Assembly (NCBI GenBank): GCA_000242235.1
Contig: JH590862.1
Location: 248,001-312,000, forward strand
Direction: 5' to 3'
DNA: 64,000 nt
Origin: Stomatobaculum longum
GTDB taxonomy: Bacteria; Bacillota; Clostridia; Lachnospirales; Lachnospiraceae
The number at the start of each line of letters is the position of its first letter. Position 1 is the stretch's first letter. The notes under the pieces were generated by a model, which saw only the letters and a list, made by a program, of their open reading frames with translations, did no database searches and had not been told where the DNA came from. The translations under genes were made by a program, and so were the position numbers. Of the stretch, positions 1 through 9,543 are shown piece after piece.

Positions 1-29
1 CGCAACTGCACTTCTTTTTTTCTTGCCCT

Positions 30-1262
30 TTAATGCCGCCACGCGCCGTCCGCGTCCACATAGAATGTGTCCACCGTCGTATTCCGCGCCATCTCCCCGC
101 TCTCCGGGTAGAAGTAAGACCAGTGGTCGCCGAGCTGCACCCAGCCCTTGGCTCTCTGTCCGTCCGCGAGCGCGTAGTAGTACTTGTTGCCGTCGACAAT
201 CAGCTCATTGGCTGCCATCTTACCGTAGGTCGCCGAATCCGGGTCCGCATTCAGATAGTACATCTTTCCGTTCACATCCTGCCAGCCGCTCAGCATCTCT
301 CCGCTCTCCGCGAAGTAATACCAGCCCGAGACAGCGCGCGCCCAACCGGTGCGCATTTTCCCCTCGGAACTGAAGAAATACCACTTGCCCTCGATTTTCT
401 CAAAGCCGTCTTTCTTAAAGCTGCCATCCGGGAAGCGGTACATCCAGGCGCCGCCGCTCTGAATCCAGCCTGCCTTCTCGATATTGCTGCCGTCGCCCTT
501 GCCGGTCTGATCCCAGACTGCACCCTGACCGTTCGAGACCTGCGCGGCGTTGACCTTCTGCGTCTCCGACTCCGTGAAGCCGGAACTCTTACCGCTGCCC
601 TTTGCCTCGGTGCGAATGCGGAAGCTGTAGTTTCCGCTCTTCGTCATGTACGGATAAAAGTTATAGCTGTTGCCTGTCACGCCGAAGACGCGCTTCACAA
701 TGTCGCCGCCGCGCCGGAGCACAAGCTCATAGCTACCGCTCGTGTTTGCGGGCTCGCGCCAGCTCGCCTGGCCGAGCGCGCCCTTCTGCCAGCTGACGCC
801 CTCCGGCTCCGCAAAATCGCCCTTGATGCCCGGGAAGCGAAGTCCCACAATCAGGCGCGTCTTGCTGCGCCGAAGCTCTGTCACCTTAACCGCATTGTCG
901 GAGAGGTGCACATCGCTCTCGCTTAAAGTCTGCGAAAAACTCCTGTCGCTGTCCGTGGTCCGGAGCACTGCCTCGACGCTGATGACACTGCCGACCGGCA
1001 GATTGTCGCCGACACCGCCGGTTACGCGCACGCTCTCTAGCTGATAGGAATCCGCATTCACCCAGACCCCCAGTTCGCCCTTGGCGGGATCTCCCTGCAC
1101 AACGCCGTCCCGCGTGATGCTTCCGCCCGTCTCAATCCGGTTCTTCGCATTGAGACGCACACTCCCGATTTTCTGCTTGGAAGCGGCTAGCGCCGGTACC
1201 GCGGCAAAGGCCGACAACAGCGCCACAGTCAATGCTGACAAAAGTATCTTTCTCGGTCTCAT
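30..1262 (-). CDS. Secreted cell-wall-binding repeat protein
   Basis: A 410-residue exported protein. Starting at the ATG at 1262 gives a signal peptide (basic MRPRK, a hydrophobic core, then an Ala-x-Ala site near residue 26) and an AAGGAGGTG ribosome binding site just upstream; the longer frame start lacks both. The N-terminal half is an unrecognised beta-rich region. The C-terminal part, from about residue 260, holds roughly six aromatic 20-residue repeats with W-x-Y-F/Y and G-x-M signatures (GWIQSGGAW, GKWYFFSSEGKMRTGW, SGWYYFAESGEMLSGW). These are typical of choline-binding/CW_binding_1 repeats that anchor proteins to wall polymers. Repeats are seen; wall anchoring is family knowledge; the function of the N-terminal region is unknown. 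Confidence 0.85.
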   Translation of the reverse strand: MRPRKILLSALTVALLSAFAAVPALAASKQKIGSVRLNAKNRIETGGSITRDGVVQGDPAKGELGVWVNADSYQLESVRVTGGVGDNLPVGSVISVEAVLRTTDSDRSFSQTLSESDVHLSDNAVKVTELRRSKTRLIVGLRFPGIKGDFAEPEGVSWQKGALGQASWREPANTSGSYELVLRRGGDIVKRVFGVTGNSYNFYPYMTKSGNYSFRIRTEAKGSGKSSGFTESETQKVNAAQVSNGQGAVWDQTGKGDGSNIEKAGWIQSGGAWMYRFPDGSFKKDGFEKIEGKWYFFSSEGKMRTGWARAVSGWYYFAESGEMLSGWQDVNGKMYYLNADPDSATYGKMAANELIVDGNKYYYALADGQRAKGWVQLGDHWSYFYPESGEMARNTTVDTFYVDADGAWRH

Positions 1263-1310
1263 CTGACACCTCCTTCTGTGCAAATGGTACAAACAGTTTT
1301 CTTCCTGTTA

Positions 1311-1339
1311 AGTATACCGAATATTTCCGGTCAGAACAA
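1311..1339 (-). promoter_or_regulatory. Candidate promoter of the cell-wall-binding gene
   Basis: On the minus strand there is a TTGTTC box, a 17-nt spacer and a TATACT -10 box, about 50 nt upstream of the ATG. The -10 is good and the -35 is weak. Confidence 0.45.
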
Positions 1340-1420
1340 GCCACTCATACCACTCCTTTTCTGTGCACTCCGCCATTCGATGAGCTCTGCCTCTCTGCTC
1401 TGCCCCTCTTTCATACAAGG

Positions 1421-1590
1421 CCCGCCACAGGAAGAACAGACCGTATGCTTCCTGACCTTTTCCTCCGGCCATTCCGGTGCAAGGAACATTTTTTACCGAC
1501 TCTTTTTATCCTATCACTCCACAAGATTCGCCGCAAGAAAGACAGTATGTTCCCCTACATTTCCCCCGGCCATTCCGGTGAAAGGAAGAT
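1421..1590. repeat. Degenerate direct repeat, about 65 bp
   Basis: Two related copies lie at about 1421-1485 and 1530-1590. Both contain a CGGCCATTCCGGTG core preceded by a pyrimidine tract, and both carry a CAGWMYGTATG-type stretch just upstream. The unit sits in a non-coding stretch between the cell-wall-binding gene and rplQ, immediately beside a dispersed repeat that recurs near 43.8 kb. No protein is supported on either strand. Confidence 0.5.
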
Positions 1591-1737
1591 GTACGCAGAA
1601 AAAGCTCTGTATCGCAAGAGCTTGACGCTCTTTTTAGCAACTCTTTTTGTCCGTCCTCCTCCTGTTTCAAAGAAGCCAAGGCCCTCACAACACTTGATTT
1701 TACCGGCGCTGCGGGGTGCTACCGACTCTCTTCCCCT
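1587..1737. repeat. Dispersed non-coding repeat, copy A
   Basis: This about 150-bp module matches 43782-43938 in order. Shared pieces are GAAGATGTACGCAGA, then AACTCTTTTTGTCC, then a CTTGATTT core, then CTACCRACTCT. The copy also has a related ACCGACTCTTTTTATCC block upstream at 1495-1511. The two copies are diverged but collinear, so this is a repeat family rather than chance. No open frame is conserved between copies. The role is unknown. Confidence 0.6.
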
Positions 1738-1764
1738 ATAACTTTTTTGGATTCTATATCACCG

Positions 1765-1803
1765 CAAAAAAATACCGGCTTTCCTTGCGGAAAACCGGTA
1801 TTC
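1765..1803 (-). terminator. Terminator of the ribosomal superoperon
   Basis: On the minus strand an AATACCGG stem (with an inner TTTCC/GGAAA extension and a GCAA loop) is followed by a run of T residues. It lies about 22 nt after the rplQ stop, so transcription of the superoperon is expected to end here. Confidence 0.9.
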
Positions 1804-1824
1804 GAAAAATGCTTCGGATTCTGC

Positions 1825-2352
1825 TTAGACCAGCTCGAGCAGCACTTCCATCGCTGCATCGCCCTTTCTCAGGCCGATCTTTACGATGCGGGTGTAACCA
1901 CCCTTTCTGCTCTCATACTTCGGTCCGTACTCATCGAAGAGCTTCGCAACAAGGTCAACCTTCTTGCCTGCCTTCTTGTGCTTCGGATCGAACTCGCCGA
2001 CTGCGTAGAGCTTCGCGAGCATGTGGCGTCTCGCGTTCATTCTGGACGGCTTGTCCTTCTTGATTTCCTTCTGAACCGTGTCATAGACAACGACTCTCTT
2101 GCCGTCCTTCTCTTCTCTGACGCGCTTGCCGTTTGCATCCTTGCGCGGCACTTTAGCCGTGACGCTCACGGTCTCGAAGTTGTCCTTCTCCTTCACTGCC
2201 AGCGCAATGAGGGGCTCGACCATCTTTCTGACTTCCTTTGCTCTCGCCTCGGTCGTCACAATCTTGCCGTTTGCGATGAGCGCCGTCGCCTGACTTCTCA
2301 GGAGAGCCAGTCTCACATCCGTTTTGCGTCCAAGCTTTCTGTACTTTGCCAT
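1825..2352 (-). CDS. rplQ: 50S ribosomal protein L17
   Basis: Large-subunit protein that lines the polypeptide exit region. The N-terminal [20 protein letters not shown] signature is diagnostic. At 175 residues it is longer than the about 125-residue E. coli protein because of a central basic insertion (about residues 65-115) common in clostridial L17. It is the last gene of the superoperon, 99 nt after rpoA, and is followed directly by a terminator. The energy-coupling-factor genes often found downstream in Firmicutes are absent. Confidence 0.97.
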   Translation of the reverse strand: MAKYRKLGRKTDVRLALLRSQATALIANGKIVTTEARAKEVRKMVEPLIALAVKEKDNFETVSVTAKVPRKDANGKRVREEKDGKRVVVYDTVQKEIKKDKPSRMNARRHMLAKLYAVGEFDPKHKKAGKKVDLVAKLFDEYGPKYESRKGGYTRIVKIGLRKGDAAMEVLLELV

Positions 2353-2451
2353 TGGTTTTCTCCTCCGTTTGGGAGCGCGATCCGTGCCATATCGGGACTC
2401 ATCGGAATCGCACCATACTCAGGGGCTGCCGCTGTCTTGCCGGGCAGCCTG

Positions 2452-3438
2452 TTATTGCTCTTCTTCTTCCTCTTCTTCGGTCTCCTCGCTCTGGCGCAGC
2501 TGCAGATTCAGATCCGCGAGTTTCTCCAGAACTTCATCGAGGGACTTCTTGCCGAGGTTGCGCACTTTCATCATATCTTCCGGCGTCTTGCTGATCAGCT
2601 CTTCAACCGTGTTGATGCCCGCGCGCTTCAGGCAGTTGTAAGAGCGCACCGAGAGCTCGAGCTCGTCGATGTTCATCTCGAGCACTTTCTCCTTCTCGTC
2701 GCTCTTCTTCTCGGACATGACCTCGACTCTGCGTGCATTCTCCGAGAGATCCACGAAAAGGCTCAGATGCTCTGAGAGCACCTTGGCCGCGAGGCTCACC
2801 GCCTCGTCCGGCGCCGCCGTTCCGTTGGTAAATACGTCAAGGGTCAGCTTATCGTAGTCCGTCATCTGACCGACACGGGTATTCTCGACGCGCATGTTGA
2901 CGCGCTCTACCGGCGTGTAGATGGAATCCACCGCAATCACGCCGATCGGCAGGTCGCCCTGCGCTTTATTCTTCTCCGCGCTGACATAGCCGCGTCCGCT
3001 TGTGATCGTGAGTTCTGCCGAGAACTTCGTGCTGCCGCCGGAAATGGTCGCGATGACCTGATTCTTGTTCAGAATCTCAATGTCCGCATCGCACTGGATG
3101 TCTGCTGCGGTGACCACGCCCTCGCCCTCAAAATCAATGTAGGCGGTCTTCGGCTCTTTCGAGGAAGAATGATTCTTGATTGCAAGGCTCTTGATGTTCA
3201 TGATGATTTCCGTCACATCTTCCTTGACCTGGGGGATGGACGAGAACTCATGGAGCACACCGGCAATCTTCACCTGACTAACCGCCGTGCCCGGCAGGGA
3301 CGAGAGCATAATGCGGCGCAGGGAATTGCCCAGCGTCAGACCATAGCCTCTCTCCAGCGGTTCACAGATGAAACGGCCAAACGTTTTGTCTTCGGAGATC
3401 TCAGCAATCTCGATATTTGGTTTCTGAAATTCGAACAA
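2452..3438 (-). CDS. rpoA: RNA polymerase alpha subunit
   Basis: Assembly platform of RNA polymerase. I place the start at a TTG (3436-3438): an AAAGGGGG ribosome binding site lies 8 nt before it, and the resulting (M)[13 protein letters not shown] is the usual family N-terminus. The longer frame adds 19 residues that family members lack. The 328-residue product has the N-terminal dimerisation domain ([20 protein letters not shown]), a linker, the C-terminal helix-hairpin domain contacting UP elements and activators ([14 protein letters not shown]), and an acidic tail. It sits between rpsD and rplQ as in other Firmicutes. Confidence 0.95.
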   Translation of the reverse strand: MFEFQKPNIEIAEISEDKTFGRFICEPLERGYGLTLGNSLRRIMLSSLPGTAVSQVKIAGVLHEFSSIPQVKEDVTEIIMNIKSLAIKNHSSSKEPKTAYIDFEGEGVVTAADIQCDADIEILNKNQVIATISGGSTKFSAELTITSGRGYVSAEKNKAQGDLPIGVIAVDSIYTPVERVNMRVENTRVGQMTDYDKLTLDVFTNGTAAPDEAVSLAAKVLSEHLSLFVDLSENARRVEVMSEKKSDEKEKVLEMNIDELELSVRSYNCLKRAGINTVEELISKTPEDMMKVRNLGKKSLDEVLEKLADLNLQLRQSEETEEEEEEEQ

Positions 3439-3496
3439 GAATGATACCCCCTTTAAATCTTTGGCCACGCATGGAAACACTCCGAAAAGTCCCACT

Positions 3497-3525
3497 TAGG
3501 GAGTCTCTCAAACAGAGACTCCCTA
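3497..3525 (-). promoter_or_regulatory. Perfect 12-bp hairpin between rpsD and rpoA
   Basis: TAGGGAGTCTCT and its exact complement flank a 5-nt loop. No T run follows on the minus strand, so it is not a classical terminator. It could be a processing site, a stabiliser or a partial attenuator that sets the rpoA/rplQ level. It lies just after the rpsD stop. Confidence 0.6.
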
Positions 3526-3537
3526 GCGGTAGACATA

Positions 3538-4131
3538 TTACTTGGAGTACAACTCAACGATCTGCAGTTCATCGACCGGAACGTCGATTTCCTCGCGGGA
3601 CGGCAGTGCCTTGACTGCGCCCTTCAGATTCTCCTTATCGGACTCAAGCCAGGTCGGCACAATGCGACCGGAGGTCATCTCGATAATCTCCTTGTAGCGC
3701 TCCGAAGACTTCGCCTTCTCCTTAATCTCAACCGTATCGCCGGCCTTGATCAGGTAGGAGGGGATGTTCACAATCTTGCCGTTCACAAGAACGTGTCTGT
3801 GACCGACAATCTGACGAGCCTCTCTTCTGGTTCTTGCCCAGCCGAGGCGGAAGATCACATTGTCCAGTCTGCTCTCGAGAAGAATCATCAGATTCTCACC
3901 GACCTGTCCCTTCATGCGGGACGCCTTCTCGAAATAGTTGCGGAACGGCTTCTCCAGCACACCGTAGATGAACTTTGCCTTCTGCTTCTCGCGAAGCTGA
4001 GAACCGTACTCGCTCATCTTGCGGTTTGCTCTTCTCAATTCTCTGTTGGATCTTTTATCGATGCCGAGGAATCCAGGCTCCAGGCCGAGAGATCTGCATC
4101 TTTTAAGAACAGGAACTCTGTTAACTGCCAC
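3538..4131 (-). CDS. rpsD: 30S ribosomal protein S4
   Basis: 16S rRNA assembly-initiating protein, 197 residues. It shows the S4 RNA-binding fold ([39 protein letters not shown]) and lacks the N-terminal zinc cysteines, so it is the C-minus form. The start is a GTG preceded by an AGGAGG site. It follows rpsK by 15 nt in the alpha-operon order rpsM-rpsK-rpsD-rpoA-rplQ. S4 commonly autoregulates this group in bacteria, but no specific S4 leader was identified here. Confidence 0.97.
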   Translation of the reverse strand: MAVNRVPVLKRCRSLGLEPGFLGIDKRSNRELRRANRKMSEYGSQLREKQKAKFIYGVLEKPFRNYFEKASRMKGQVGENLMILLESRLDNVIFRLGWARTRREARQIVGHRHVLVNGKIVNIPSYLIKAGDTVEIKEKAKSSERYKEIIEMTSGRIVPTWLESDKENLKGAVKALPSREEIDVPVDELQIVELYSK

Positions 4132-4146
4132 TTTTCTACCTCCTGA

Positions 4147-4554
4147 TTATACTCTTCTGCGCTTCGGCGGACGGCATCCGTTGTGCGGAACCGGGGTCAC
4201 GTCCTTAATGCTGGTCACCTCAATGCCACACGCCGAGAGCGCGCGGATTGCGGCTTCACGCCCGGAACCCGGACCCTTCACCATCACGTCGACAGACTTT
4301 AAACCATGGATGATAGCTGCTTTTGCGGCAGTCTCTGCAGCCACGGAAGCTGCATACGGAGTAGATTTCTTTGAACCTCTGAATCCAAGGCCACCGGCAC
4401 TTGCCCAGGACAGCGCATTGCCCTGTAAATCGGTCAGCGTAACAATCGTGTTGTTAAACGAAGACTGAATGTGTGCCTGGCCGCGTTCAACGTTTTTCTT
4501 AACGCGCTTCTTGGCGGACGCCTTCTTCGCGCTTGACATCTGCTGCTTTGCCAT
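4147..4554 (-). CDS. rpsK: 30S ribosomal protein S11
   Basis: Platform protein of the small subunit, 135 residues. Family signatures include [20 protein letters not shown], the STPYAA stretch and the C-terminal [16 protein letters not shown] basic Ala/Lys-rich N-terminal tail precedes the core. It lies 88 nt after rpsM and 15 nt before rpsD. Confidence 0.97.
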   Translation of the reverse strand: MAKQQMSSAKKASAKKRVKKNVERGQAHIQSSFNNTIVTLTDLQGNALSWASAGGLGFRGSKKSTPYAASVAAETAAKAAIIHGLKSVDVMVKGPGSGREAAIRALSACGIEVTSIKDVTPVPHNGCRPPKRRRV

Positions 4555-4642
4555 TAAACTAACCTACTTTCTCGTTTACTTGAACCAAGTTCGCTCCTGT
4601 CGTTAAAACATGCAACGTGATTCAATTCTGCGGTTACTAAAA

Positions 4643-5011
4643 TTACTTCTTCTTATTAGCAACGGTTTTCTTCGGGCCTTTGCAGGTTCTTGCATTCGTC
4701 TTGGTTCTCTGACCGCGAACGGGCAAGCCCTTGCGATGGCGAATTCCGCGATAGCAGCCGATTTCGGTGAGTCTCTTGATGTCCATAGCGATCTGTCTTC
4801 TCAGATCACCTTCGACAACCTGAGTTTCAGCGATCACTTCGGCAATCTTCTTGACTTCGTCATCGGTGAGATCCTTGACTCTCGTGTTCGGATCCACGCC
4901 GGCCTGGGACAGAATTCTGTTGGAACTCGTCACACCGATACCATAGATATAGGTGAGTCCGATTTCAACACGCTTCTCTCTCGGTAAATCAACGCCTGAA
5001 ATACGAGCCAT
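4643..5011 (-). CDS. rpsM: 30S ribosomal protein S13
   Basis: Head protein that contacts the P-site tRNA and bridges the subunits; 122 residues. It begins [20 protein letters not shown] and contains the conserved [19 protein letters not shown] motif and a basic tail. It is 36 nt after rpmJ. Confidence 0.97.
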   Translation of the reverse strand: MARISGVDLPREKRVEIGLTYIYGIGVTSSNRILSQAGVDPNTRVKDLTDDEVKKIAEVIAETQVVEGDLRRQIAMDIKRLTEIGCYRGIRHRKGLPVRGQRTKTNARTCKGPKKTVANKKK

Positions 5012-5047
5012 TGTGCTGTCTTCCTCCTGTATTATTTTTGCTGCGTC

Positions 5048-5161
5048 TTAGCCTTGTCTCTGCTTGTGCTTCGGGTTCTCGCAGATGATTCTGACGGAGC
5101 CCTTGCGCTTGATGACTTTGCACTTCTCGCACATCGGCTTGACTGAAGATCTGACTTTCAT
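5048..5161 (-). CDS. rpmJ: 50S ribosomal protein L36
   Basis: A 37-residue zinc-ribbon protein found by direct translation: [20 protein letters not shown] and then [17 protein letters not shown]. The zinc ligands are the C-x2-C pair, the later Cys and the His near the end, so this is the zinc-binding form. An AGGAG site lies upstream of the ATG. Its place between infA and rpsM is canonical. Confidence 0.96.
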   Translation of the reverse strand: MKVRSSVKPMCEKCKVIKRKGSVRIICENPKHKQRQG

Positions 5162-5202
5162 TGTGTGATACTCCTTTCATCTGCCAACAAAGTCGCCATA
5201 GT

Positions 5203-5231
5203 AGTATAGCAGTTTTGAATCTGCTTTACAA
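5203..5231 (-). promoter_or_regulatory. Internal promoter upstream of rpmJ
   Basis: On the minus strand TTGTAA, a 17-nt spacer and TATACT preceded by TGC (extended -10) lie in the 92-nt gap between infA and rpmJ. It would give the alpha-operon genes (rpmJ to rplQ) transcription independent of the distant rpsJ promoter. Confidence 0.55.
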
Positions 5232-5253
5232 GCCTATTGCACACTTCCGCAGA

Positions 5254-5472
5254 TTATTTATTTCTCCAAGTGATTCTGGCCTTGTTGAGGTCATAGGGGG
5301 ATAATTCCACCGTCACCCGGTCGCCCGGGAGTATGCGGATATAATTCATTCTGAGCTTGCCGGAAATGTGTGCGAGCACCTGGTGACCATTTTCCAGTTC
5401 TACCTGAAACATCGCATTCGGCAGCTTCTCAATGACCTTGCCTTCCAGCTGGATTACGTCGGTCTTTGACAT
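5254..5472 (-). CDS. infA: Translation initiation factor IF-1
   Basis: Single S1/OB-fold factor that blocks the A site during initiation; 72 residues, the usual length. Landmarks are [39 protein letters not shown] and [17 protein letters not shown]. It follows map by 17 nt and precedes rpmJ by 92 nt. Confidence 0.97.
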   Translation of the reverse strand: MSKTDVIQLEGKVIEKLPNAMFQVELENGHQVLAHISGKLRMNYIRILPGDRVTVELSPYDLNKARITWRNK

Positions 5473-5489
5473 CCTACTGTCCTTTCGGT

Positions 5490-6266
5490 TTAATGCACTC
5501 TGTCCGGATCGTTCTTGCCGAGCGATAAAATCTCCGGTTCGCCGTCCGTAATCAGAATTGTGTTCTCGTAGTGGGCTGCGAGACTGCCGTCGGCCGTGGT
5601 CACGGTCCAGCCGTCATCGCCCCAATCCACTTCGTAGGTTCCGATGGTGATCATCGGCTCCAGGGCCAGGGTCATGCCCGCCTGCAGGCGGATACCCTTG
5701 CGGTTCATGCGGAAATTCGGAACTTCCGGATCCTCATGCATCTCGGTGCCGATGCCGTGGCCAACTAAGTCTCTCACGACGCCGTAGCCGCGCTCTTCGG
5801 CGTAATCGCCGATTGCACCGCAGATATCGTTTAAGTGATTGCCCGCCTTTGCAAAGCGGAGTCCCGCAAAGAAAGATTCCCGCGTCACATCAATCAGATC
5901 CTGCGCCTCTTTCGAGATTTCGCCGATGCCCCAGGTTCTGGCCGCATCGCTCTGCCAGCCCTTCCAGATCACACCGGTGTCGAGCGAGACAATGTCGCCC
6001 TCGCGGATCACGCGCTTCTTCGAGGGAATGCCGTGGACAATTTCATCGTTCACGGAGACACAGACACTCGCGGGATAGCCCTCATAGCCGAGAAACGAGG
6101 GAATGCAATCATAGCCCCGAATCAGCTTCTCGCAGAGTCTGTCGATCTCGAGGGTCGTCATGCCCGGCTTCAGCGCCGCATGGAGCTCCTCGTGCACCTT
6201 GGCGAGAATTTCACCCGCCTCCCGCATCAACTGAATCTCATGTTCCGATTTTACCGTCACTGCCAT
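5490..6266 (-). CDS. map: Methionine aminopeptidase, type I
   Basis: Removes N-terminal Met from nascent proteins using a dinuclear metal centre. All five ligands are visible: Asp in SLDTGV, Asp in QSDAARTW, His in [12 protein letters not shown], Glu in ALEPMITIG and Glu in HYENTILIT. At 258 residues it is a standard short type I enzyme with no zinc-finger extension. It sits in the usual adk-map-infA order, 26 nt after adk. Confidence 0.96.
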   Translation of the reverse strand: MAVTVKSEHEIQLMREAGEILAKVHEELHAALKPGMTTLEIDRLCEKLIRGYDCIPSFLGYEGYPASVCVSVNDEIVHGIPSKKRVIREGDIVSLDTGVIWKGWQSDAARTWGIGEISKEAQDLIDVTRESFFAGLRFAKAGNHLNDICGAIGDYAEERGYGVVRDLVGHGIGTEMHEDPEVPNFRMNRKGIRLQAGMTLALEPMITIGTYEVDWGDDGWTVTTADGSLAAHYENTILITDGEPEILSLGKNDPDRVH

Positions 6267-6292
6267 TTCTTAACTCCAATCTCCGGGGCCCG

Positions 6293-6931
6293 TCAGAGCA
6301 GCGCTTTGATTGCCTCGAACACTTCTCCCATCTCCTGCGTGCCGTCCACTTCCCGAAGTACGCCCTGTCCTCTGTAGTAATCGATCAGAGGCTTGGTCTG
6401 CTCGTGGTAGACCCTGAGGCGCGCCGCCACCGTCTCAGGCTTGTCGTCCGCGCGCTGCACGAGTGCGTGGCCGCAGACATCGCAGATGTTCTCTGTCTTC
6501 GGTGCGCGATAGCGGACATGATAGCTCTCGCCGCAATTCGGACAGCTGCGCCGTCCCTCCATGCGGTCGATGATGGCCTCATCCGGCACTTCGATATCGA
6601 CCGCTTCGTCGATCTTCGTGCCCTCCGCCGCCAGTGCCTCGGTCAGCGCCTCCGCCTGCGGTATGGTCCGCGGGAAGCCGTCCAGCACATAGCCCTCGCC
6701 GCAGTCAGCCTCGTGAATGCGATCTTTCAGCATTCCGATGGTCACCTCATCCGGCACAAGACCGCCCGCGTCCATGTAGCGCTTGGCCTCAAGGCCGAGG
6801 GGCGTGCCCGCTTTGATGTTCGCGCGGAAAATATCTCCGGTCGAGATATGAGGAATTCGATAGTAATCCGCAATCCGTTTCGCCTGTGTTCCTTTTCCGG
6901 CGCCAGGAGCGCCGAGCATGACAATCTTCAC
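6293..6931 (-). CDS. adk: Adenylate kinase
   Basis: Interconverts ATP, ADP and AMP. The start is taken as the GTG at 6931: an AAAGGAG site precedes it at correct spacing and translation then begins [15 protein letters not shown], where family members start. The 212-residue product has the P-loop, the DGFPRT motif and a long lid with two C-x2-C pairs (CPNCGESYH and CDVCG), so the lid is zinc-bound as in many Gram-positive enzymes. Confidence 0.96.
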   Translation of the reverse strand: MKIVMLGAPGAGKGTQAKRIADYYRIPHISTGDIFRANIKAGTPLGLEAKRYMDAGGLVPDEVTIGMLKDRIHEADCGEGYVLDGFPRTIPQAEALTEALAAEGTKIDEAVDIEVPDEAIIDRMEGRRSCPNCGESYHVRYRAPKTENICDVCGHALVQRADDKPETVAARLRVYHEQTKPLIDYYRGQGVLREVDGTQEMGEVFEAIKALL

Positions 6932-7012
6932 TGCCTTCTCCTTTGCTAGCGTGCCCATCGCAATGTAGAGCATCCGGCGGACAAACTTGCCCGCCGGACG
7001 CCGCGCTCTGCG

Positions 7013-8344
7013 TTAATTTCCGAGGAAGCCTCTGTAGTTTTTCACCAGAGTGATCGACTCAATCGACTTCAGCGTCTCGAGAATTACGCCGACAATAATG
7101 ATCAGAGAGTTTCCGGTGAACGTGAGCGAGCCGATGTTGAACACGCCCGAGATGAAAATCGGAATCACGGCAACAATCGTGAGTCCCGTCGCACCGAGAA
7201 AGATGACATACTTTAAAACTTCACTCAGATAGTCACTGGTCGGACGACCCGGGCGGATACCCGGGATGAAGCCGCCGGACTTCTTCATGTTGTTCGCGAC
7301 CTCCAAGGGATTAAACGTGATGGAGGTGTAGAAATACGCGAACAGGATGATGAGCACAATGTAGAGCACCAGACCGACCGAGTATGCCGGACGCTCGAGC
7401 TTTAACCAGTTCGACGAGTTCAGAACCATGATGATTTTTCCCGGAATGCTCGCATAGTCCACATTGAAGAACTGCGCAATCACAACCGGCATCGACATGA
7501 TCGAGCTCGCGAAGATGACCGGGATCACGCCTGCGGTGTTGACCTTCAGCGGAATCTCCGAGGACTGTCCGTTGCTCATCATTCTTCTGCCCTGCATCTT
7601 TGCCGTGTACTGCACCGGAATGTGACGCTCCGCGTCGCAGAGCAGCACGACAAAGACAGTCATGAGCAGGATGAAGGCCACAATAATCAGGCCCGCAACC
7701 ACTGCCGTCGCCGGCGACTTCGCGTTCATGATGAAACGCTCCCAGAGCGTTGCGAAGTCGTTCGGAATCGAGGACAGAATGTTAATCAAAAGTACAATCG
7801 AAATGCCGTTGCCGACACCCTTCTCCGTGATTCTCTCGCCGATCCACATGAGGAAGGCGGAGCCCGCGGTCATCGCCGCAATCGTGACGAAGACACTCTT
7901 CAGGGTGAAGTGGGTCAGAAGACCCTGGCTGCCGAAACCGACCGCCATGGCAATCGACTGAATGAGTGCGAGCGCAACTGTCAGGTAACGCGTATAGCTC
8001 AGCATTTTCTTTCTGCCGTCCTCGCCCTCCCGCTGCAGCTCTTCGAGCTGCGGGATGGCAATCGTCATCAGTTCCATGATAATGGAAGAGGTGATGTAAG
8101 GCGTGATGCTGAGTGCCAGCACACTCATCTGCTCAAACGAGCCGCCGGTGATCGCATTGAAGAAATTGAATGCGTTGCCGGCGCCCTGACGCTGCTGTTC
8201 AAAGAAGTTCTTCAGATAATCCGTATTCACGCCCGGAATGGGAAGATTGCTTCCAAAGCGGATCACAATCAGCATCAGCAGGGTGAAAAGAAGACGATCT
8301 CGAACCTCCTTGACTTTTAATGCCTTTTGGAGACTCTTCAGCAT
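7013..8344 (-). CDS. secY: Protein translocase subunit SecY
   Basis: Central pore of the Sec translocon, 443 residues with about ten transmembrane helices. Recognisable segments are the N-terminal helix after KVKEVRDRLLFTLLM, the SNLPIPGVN plug-side stretch, NGISIVL and GFIPGIRPGRPTSDYL. The gap to rplO is 2 nt, implying tight coupling; adk follows after 81 nt. Confidence 0.97.
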   Translation of the reverse strand: MLKSLQKALKVKEVRDRLLFTLLMLIVIRFGSNLPIPGVNTDYLKNFFEQQRQGAGNAFNFFNAITGGSFEQMSVLALSITPYITSSIIMELMTIAIPQLEELQREGEDGRKKMLSYTRYLTVALALIQSIAMAVGFGSQGLLTHFTLKSVFVTIAAMTAGSAFLMWIGERITEKGVGNGISIVLLINILSSIPNDFATLWERFIMNAKSPATAVVAGLIIVAFILLMTVFVVLLCDAERHIPVQYTAKMQGRRMMSNGQSSEIPLKVNTAGVIPVIFASSIMSMPVVIAQFFNVDYASIPGKIIMVLNSSNWLKLERPAYSVGLVLYIVLIILFAYFYTSITFNPLEVANNMKKSGGFIPGIRPGRPTSDYLSEVLKYVIFLGATGLTIVAVIPIFISGVFNIGSLTFTGNSLIIIVGVILETLKSIESITLVKNYRGFLGN

Positions 8345-8346
8345 GT

Positions 8347-8787
8347 TTACAGCACCTCGCAGGTACCGCCCACAGCCTCAATCTTTGCCTTTGCGCCCTC
8401 GCTGACTGCGTTGACCTTGACGGTCAGCTTCTTCGTGAGCTCGCCGTTGCCAAGGATCTTCACGCCGTCGCGTGCGTGAGAAATGATGCCGAGTGCAATC
8501 AGCGACTCAGCCGTCACTTCGCTTCCGTTCTCGAACTTCTCAAGTCTCTCGACATTGACCGCCACGATATCCTTCGTGTTGCGGTTCTTGAAGCCTCTCT
8601 TCGGAAGGCGTCTGTACAGCGGCATCTGGCCGCCCTCGAAGCCCGGTCTCGGAGCGCCGGAACGCGCCTTCTGACCCTTGTGTCCCTTACCGGCAGTCTT
8701 TCCGTTGCCGGATCCGTGACCGCGGCCGCGTCTGAAGTTGTCAGAGTGGACAGCGCCCTCAGCCGGTCTCAAATTCGATAAATCCAT
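8347..8787 (-). CDS. rplO: 50S ribosomal protein L15
   Basis: Late-assembly 23S rRNA-binding protein of 146 residues. The Gly/Arg/Lys-rich N-terminus ([20 protein letters not shown]) and the [20 protein letters not shown] motif are diagnostic. It is placed between rpmD and secY. Confidence 0.97.
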   Translation of the reverse strand: MDLSNLRPAEGAVHSDNFRRGRGHGSGNGKTAGKGHKGQKARSGAPRPGFEGGQMPLYRRLPKRGFKNRNTKDIVAVNVERLEKFENGSEVTAESLIALGIISHARDGVKILGNGELTKKLTVKVNAVSEGAKAKIEAVGGTCEVL

Positions 8788-8804
8788 GACTGAACCTCCT
8801 ATCC

Positions 8805-8993
8805 TTATTCTTCTACTTCTTCGACACGCACAAGGTGTCTCACACGCCAGACCATGCCGCGCATTGCTGCGTTGTCCGGCATGACGACGGTCTTATGCAT
8901 TTTCTTGAGTCCCAGCGCTGCTACAGTCGCTCTCTGCTTCGGAATTGCGCCGATCGGGGACTTGACAAGAGTAATCTTAAGCTGTTTCGCCAT
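8805..8993 (-). CDS. rpmD: 50S ribosomal protein L30
   Basis: A 62-residue protein beginning [20 protein letters not shown]. The start at 8993 is supported by an AGGAGG-type site and by family length; a longer open frame upstream overlaps rpsE and is not used. It contains the typical [15 protein letters not shown] stretch and lies 16 nt after rpsE. Confidence 0.96.
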   Translation of the reverse strand: MAKQLKITLVKSPIGAIPKQRATVAALGLKKMHKTVVMPDNAAMRGMVWRVRHLVRVEEVEE

Positions 8994-9009
8994 GTTCCTG
9001 TCCTCCTTT

Positions 9010-9525
9010 TCAGCCGAGAATGTCTTCCACGGACTTGCCGCGTCTCTTTGCAATCTCCTCCGGGGAGCGGATTGCCTTGAGTCCTTCCAGCGTCGCGAGC
9101 ACAACGTTGGTCTTGTTGTTCGAGCCGAGCGACTTGGTACGGATGTTCTGGATGCCTGCGAGCTCCACAACCGCACGAGCCGGGCCGCCTGCGATGATAC
9201 CGGTACCTTCCGGTGCGCGCTTCATCAGCACCACTGCGCTGCCGTACTCACCCGTGAAGTCGTGCGGGATGCTCTTGTTCTCGTCAATTGCAACCGTGAC
9301 AATGTTCTTCATTGCCGCCTCTTTGCCCTTGCGAATAGCCTCCGGAACCTCACCTGCCTTGCCGAGTCCGACACCGACCTTGCCCTTGCCGTCTCCTACA
9401 ACCACGAGAGCGGAGAAACGCATCGTGCGGCCGCCCTTGACGGTCTTACTGACGCGCTTGATGGCGACGACCTTGTCGTTGTACTCAGAATTCTTCTGAT
9501 CGTTTCTATCGCGATTCATTGCCAT
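9010..9525 (-). CDS. rpsE: 30S ribosomal protein S5
   Basis: Decoding-fidelity protein, 171 residues. Domains: the dsRNA-binding N-terminal half ([20 protein letters not shown], the spectinomycin-loop region) and the C-terminal S5 fold ([20 protein letters not shown]). It lies between rplR and rpmD. Confidence 0.97.
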   Translation of the reverse strand: MAMNRDRNDQKNSEYNDKVVAIKRVSKTVKGGRTMRFSALVVVGDGKGKVGVGLGKAGEVPEAIRKGKEAAMKNIVTVAIDENKSIPHDFTGEYGSAVVLMKRAPEGTGIIAGGPARAVVELAGIQNIRTKSLGSNNKTNVVLATLEGLKAIRSPEEIAKRRGKSVEDILG

Positions 9526-9543
9526 TGTCTTCTGTTCCCCCTC

